From Desulfosarcina widdelii (lineage in GTDB: Bacteria; Desulfobacterota; Desulfobacteria; Desulfobacterales; Desulfosarcinaceae), in NCBI RefSeq assembly GCF_009688965.1, contig NZ_AP021875.1, forward strand, positions 2,294,001 to 2,358,000: a DNA stretch of 64,000 nt. The letters run 5' to 3'. Under the pieces are notes generated by a model. It saw only the letters and a list, made by a program, of their open reading frames with translations, was not told where the DNA came from and did not search any database. The number at the start of each line of letters is the position of its first letter. Position 1 is the stretch's first letter. This document shows, in pieces, positions 60,785 to 64,000 of this stretch. A program made the translations under genes and the position numbers.

Positions 60785-63766
60785 TTATTTGACCAATTCG
60801 ATTTTTCCGGGTCGCCAGGTTTTATCAAACCATGGGTCTAAGGGACCATACAGGCGCAGGACCGTAAACCAACCCTTTCCGGGCACGGTCGGCACCCAGT
60901 TGGATTCCTTGCCTACCGGCGGCTCGGGCCCGAACCAGATCGTCGTGCTGCCATCGGCGTTGGCCACGACGTCACCGCTCTGGCTGCTGACGCTTGGGAA
61001 CTGCGTACTCGGCGTCTGCAGCAGGGAGCGGGTCTGCGGGTCGTAGTTGACGAAGGACCAGAAGTCCTTTGCCGGGATGCCGGCCGGCAGCGTCAACGAA
61101 TAGTTCTTCGAGCCGTCAAGGTAGTTGCCGTCGGCATCCAGGGCTGCGACCGCGTACTGCGAGCCGACACCGACGATCTTGATCACCATGGCCGGGGTCA
61201 CCGCCGTGTACCCGTAGTGAAACATTGTCCTGGCATCGAGATCGCGTGCGCCGCTCTCGCGCAGGAACTCGTGACTGCCGCCGACAAAGGCGTTGAACCA
61301 GGCCGAGTCCTTGTAGTAGTAAGCACGCGGATCGCGCGTACGGAAAGAGATGGCACGCGCCGTGGCATTGGAAACGGCCGCCGCCTCCTCGAGAATACCC
61401 CGCATCCGCGCGTCGGGCGAGAAGGGCCGGCCCTTCTCGATCCCGATCGCCGCCAGCAGGCCGAGAATCTCGGGGCTGAAGGCCGCGGCGGGCTCCTCGT
61501 CGATCACGGCCCGGGCCTCTTCATAGAAATGGATGTCGTTGGCATGGATCGTATTGTGGAATCGCCCGGAGGTGTTGACGAATTTCATCTCGGCAGCGTC
61601 GGCCGTCTCGCCTAAGGGGTAGACCTTGATCAGCTTCTTGGCTGCGTCGATGGCGGGTTGAGGATCCCCATCGACCAGAAAACCCCGCCAGAACATCAGG
61701 TTCTTATAGGTCGGTGAGCGGTAGGTGAAGTATCCCTCGGGAACCTCGCCCTCCCAGCCGGGAGGCAGGTAGAGGTAACGGCCCCCCGCCCCCTTGTCCG
61801 GTCCGGCGTTGCCCATGTCGGAGACGTAGCGGAAGAAGTGGTCATTGACCATGCCCAGGGTATTGGGCGGACTCTCGACAACGACCGGGCCGTTACTTAG
61901 GTCGAGCAAACCGCCGATGTAAACACTCTCTGTGTTGGGTGTCAGGTAGAGCGCCCGCGCATCCAGCAGCGTCTCGGTAATCGAGATGGCGCCGTTGCGA
62001 TCGACGCCGACGCTTGCAATGCCTTCGAGCATCGCTTCGAGCGAGGCGGCCGGGCACACGGAGAGAAACGCCTCCACGCCCCGGAGAAAGTCGAGATTAT
62101 CGTAAACCAGGTCGACGGTCTCCGGCGTGGGAAAGCCGTCGAAGAATTCGAGGGTGCCGATGCGGGTCTCGACGCGGTCGGGGGTGGTGATCGACACGGG
62201 GATGTCGGTGGCCATTTTGGGCCTGGCACCTGCCGCGGCCACGGCCGGGATATCCTCGAGGCGCTCGACCTCGCCGGGTCGCCACGTCTTGTCGAACCAC
62301 GGTTCGAGGGGACCGTAGAGCCGCAGGATGACGCTCCAGCCCTTGCCCGGCACTGTCTGGATCCAGTTGCTCTCCTTCCCTTCGGGGGCCCTCGGTCCGA
62401 AGTAGACGTCGGTGGAGCCGTCGGCATTCGCTACGACGCCGCGCTCGCTGTTGAGGCTGGGGAACGGCTGGTCGGTCTGCAGCATGGACCGGGTCTGGTT
62501 GTCGTAGAGCACCAGCGACCAGAAATCCTTCACAGGTACGTTCTTTGGCATGCGGATCCGATAGGTGTAGCCGCCGTCCAAAGCCCGGCCCTCCGAGTCG
62601 ACCGTGGCTCCTGCGTACTGCGATCCCACGCCGACCATCTTGGCGGCCATGGCCGGCGTAATGCCGGTAGCGTAGTAGAAGAAGAGTGTGCGTCCATCCA
62701 GCAGGCGCACGCCATTGACCTCGAACTCGTGGCTGCCCCCGATGAAGCCGGTCTTCCAGGCGCTGTCCTTGTAGTAGAAGGACTCGGGATCGCGGGTTTT
62801 GAAAACAATAGCGCGGGCCGTCGCGTTGCCCACGGCGGCCGCATCCGTGAGAATGTCGGTCATGCGGGCATCCGGCGCAAAGGGTTTGCCCTTCTCAATG
62901 CCGACGGCGGCCAGCAGGCCGAGGAATTCGGGATCGAGGTCACTGACAGATTCTTCCTGGAGGACGGCATGGACTTCCTTGAAAAATGTTATGTCGTTGG
63001 CATGGACGGTGTTGAATGAGCGGCCCGACAGGTTGACGAATTCCGTCGCCGGGGGAGTTTCCCGGCTCGCCAGTGGATAGATGCGGGTGTTCTTCTTCAG
63101 GTTCGCCACCGCCGGCCCTGGATCGCCGTCGACGAGGAAGCCGCGCCAGATGAGCCAGTTGCCGAAGGTCCGCGAGGTGAACGTGTGGTAGCCCTCGGGC
63201 ACGTCGCCGTCGTAGCCCGGCGGCAGGATCAGGAACTTTCCGCCCTGTCCCTTGTCCGGACCGGTGTTGCCCAGATCGGTCACATGACCGAACCAGAAGT
63301 CATCGAGGATGCCGAGGGTGTTCGGCGCGCTCTCCACCACCATCGGCCCGTCCTTCAGGTCGAGCCAGGTCACCGCGTAGACGCTCTCGGTGTTGGCCGT
63401 CAGGAACAGCGTTCGCGCATCCATCAAGGTTTCGAAGATACCAACCTTGCCGTTGACGCAGCCCATCTCACGCAGGCCCTCGCGCATCGCGTGGAGCGAG
63501 GCGATGGGCAGGCCGTCGAGAAACGCTCGCACGCCGCGCTGGAAATCGAGATGGTCGTAGACCTTGTTGACGGTCTCCGGGCTCGGATAGCCGTCGAAGA
63601 ACGAGAGGGACCCCAGGCGGGTCTCGACGTGGTCGGGGGTCAGGATGGATGCCGGGGTCGGTTGGTACTCGACTGGCGTCATTTTCGAGGACTTCGTCTT
63701 GGTGCAGCCAGCCAATGCCAACACTGCCAAAATGATAAGCAGCGTCATGAATCTAAAAATTTTCAC
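60785..63766 (-). CDS. Internally duplicated DUF1254/DUF1214 lipoprotein
   Basis: A 993-residue lipoprotein (lipobox ALAGC near residues 17-21) formed by two full copies of a DUF1254 plus DUF1214 unit, about residues 39-500 and 517-993. Paired landmarks: VETRLGSLSFFDGYPSPETV and VETRIGTLEFFDGFPTPETV; ANTESVYAVTWLDL and PNTESVYIGGLLDL; both copies end PGKGW...LRLYGPL(E/D)PWFDKTWRPG. Family members usually hold one unit and are secreted proteins of unknown function. GTG 63766 is the start, with AAGGAG 6 nt upstream. The duplicated unit may form a pseudo-dimer. Confidence 0.92.
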   Translation of the reverse strand: MKIFRFMTLLIILAVLALAGCTKTKSSKMTPVEYQPTPASILTPDHVETRLGSLSFFDGYPSPETVNKVYDHLDFQRGVRAFLDGLPIASLHAMREGLREMGCVNGKVGIFETLMDARTLFLTANTESVYAVTWLDLKDGPMVVESAPNTLGILDDFWFGHVTDLGNTGPDKGQGGKFLILPPGYDGDVPEGYHTFTSRTFGNWLIWRGFLVDGDPGPAVANLKKNTRIYPLASRETPPATEFVNLSGRSFNTVHANDITFFKEVHAVLQEESVSDLDPEFLGLLAAVGIEKGKPFAPDARMTDILTDAAAVGNATARAIVFKTRDPESFYYKDSAWKTGFIGGSHEFEVNGVRLLDGRTLFFYYATGITPAMAAKMVGVGSQYAGATVDSEGRALDGGYTYRIRMPKNVPVKDFWSLVLYDNQTRSMLQTDQPFPSLNSERGVVANADGSTDVYFGPRAPEGKESNWIQTVPGKGWSVILRLYGPLEPWFDKTWRPGEVERLEDIPAVAAAGARPKMATDIPVSITTPDRVETRIGTLEFFDGFPTPETVDLVYDNLDFLRGVEAFLSVCPAASLEAMLEGIASVGVDRNGAISITETLLDARALYLTPNTESVYIGGLLDLSNGPVVVESPPNTLGMVNDHFFRYVSDMGNAGPDKGAGGRYLYLPPGWEGEVPEGYFTYRSPTYKNLMFWRGFLVDGDPQPAIDAAKKLIKVYPLGETADAAEMKFVNTSGRFHNTIHANDIHFYEEARAVIDEEPAAAFSPEILGLLAAIGIEKGRPFSPDARMRGILEEAAAVSNATARAISFRTRDPRAYYYKDSAWFNAFVGGSHEFLRESGARDLDARTMFHYGYTAVTPAMVIKIVGVGSQYAVAALDADGNYLDGSKNYSLTLPAGIPAKDFWSFVNYDPQTRSLLQTPSTQFPSVSSQSGDVVANADGSTTIWFGPEPPVGKESNWVPTVPGKGWFTVLRLYGPLDPWFDKTWRPGKIELVK

Positions 63767-63789
63767 GTTTCACTCCTTTATTAAATTGG

Positions 63790-64000
63790 TCATTGACTTA
63801 GTACTTCGATGAGCGGCGCTCCGGTAGCGCCGGAAGGCGCTTTTATCCTCAGGTACTTTGAAAGCGTCAATGCAATGTCAACGGTCTGCACCTCTCTGAA
63901 AACGGTTCTGGCCGTCAGGCCGTTGCCGGAAAAAATGATCGGGACAAAGGTGTCATACCGCCACGGCGAGCCATGGGTGCTGGCCACCGTCAACCCTTCG
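63790..64000 (-). CDS. C-terminal part of an alkaline-phosphatase-superfamily protein (cut by window edge)
   Basis: About 70 residues, open to the window end: EGLTVASTHGSPWRYDTFVPIIFSG, then VREVQTVDIALTLSKYL. The STHGSPWRYDTFVPIIF pattern, with the metal-binding His and a following VDIALTLS helix, is the C-terminal end of alkaline phosphatase/phosphodiesterase-type enzymes (alkaline phosphatase superfamily, as are sulfatases). The remainder lies beyond position 64000. It ends 23 bp before the DUF1254/1214 start and belongs to the same run of genes. Confidence 0.75.
   Translation of the reverse strand, partial: EGLTVASTHGSPWRYDTFVPIIFSGNGLTARTVFREVQTVDIALTLSKYLRIKAPSGATGAPLIEVLSQ

Noticed and set aside
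1..64000. tRNA, rRNA or riboswitch genes
   Set aside because: None was recognised by eye on either strand. A covariance-model scan was not possible, so small structured RNAs cannot be fully excluded.

Overview
The window reads as a chromosomal segment of a fairly GC-rich Gram-negative anaerobe, most probably a Desulfobacterota (Desulfosarcina/Desulfococcus-like) sulfate reducer. That assignment is an inference from gene content: an MSHA-type pilus operon, sulfoacetaldehyde acetyltransferase beside other thiamine-diphosphate enzymes, a pyruvoyl arginine decarboxylase with a bacterial deoxyhypusine-synthase homologue, and a large outer-membrane protein repertoire. No rRNA, tRNA, CRISPR array, transposase or phage gene was recognised.

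Layout. (1) 1-10.9 kb, plus strand: an MSHA-type IV pilus operon in the order mshN-E-G-F-A-C-D-O-P-Q, its first gene cut by the window edge. (2) 10.9-14.7 kb, plus: a DUF4136 lipoprotein and a 1028-residue membrane protein of unknown function. (3) 14.8-20.1 kb, minus: a small lipoprotein coupled to a DsbA-like thioredoxin, a metallo-beta-lactamase-fold hydrolase, and a CBS-domain protein with a CoA-transferase/GNAT fusion. (4) 20.9-28.4 kb, minus: a probable sulfonate or C2/C3 carbonyl cluster with Xsc, a second ThDP enzyme, two short-chain dehydrogenases, a BASS-type transporter and a TetR regulator. Its transcription units end in large palindromic elements that start right after the stop codons. 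(5) 28.5-34.2 kb, plus: arginine-to-polyamine genes (pyruvoyl arginine decarboxylase, deoxyhypusine synthase-like enzyme, two ureohydrolases) with a HAD phosphatase, a ProXp-type editing deacylase and an LEA14-like lipoprotein. (6) 34.3-41.4 kb, plus: a TetR regulator, a SAM methyltransferase and a five-gene Dpp-type ABC importer. The LEA14-like gene lies on its left and a 3' scrap of a homologous gene on its right. (7) 41.6-64 kb, minus: about 19 consecutive genes nearly all encoding exported proteins. These include seven predicted beta-barrels ending in aromatic residues, many lipoproteins, two SYLF-domain proteins, tandem LssY_C proteins, an LpxR-like lipid A deacylase homologue, an acid phosphatase, a GLG1-type Cys-repeat protein, an arylsulfatase, an internally duplicated DUF1254/DUF1214 protein, and the end of an alkaline-phosphatase-superfamily enzyme.

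The strongest candidates for something undescribed are the envelope gene array of region 7, with its internal duplication and decay, and the family of 110-165 bp imperfect palindromes placed at gene 3' ends. The polyamine cluster and the TetR operator pair are concrete testable predictions. Functions are assigned from motifs and context only; no database search was possible.
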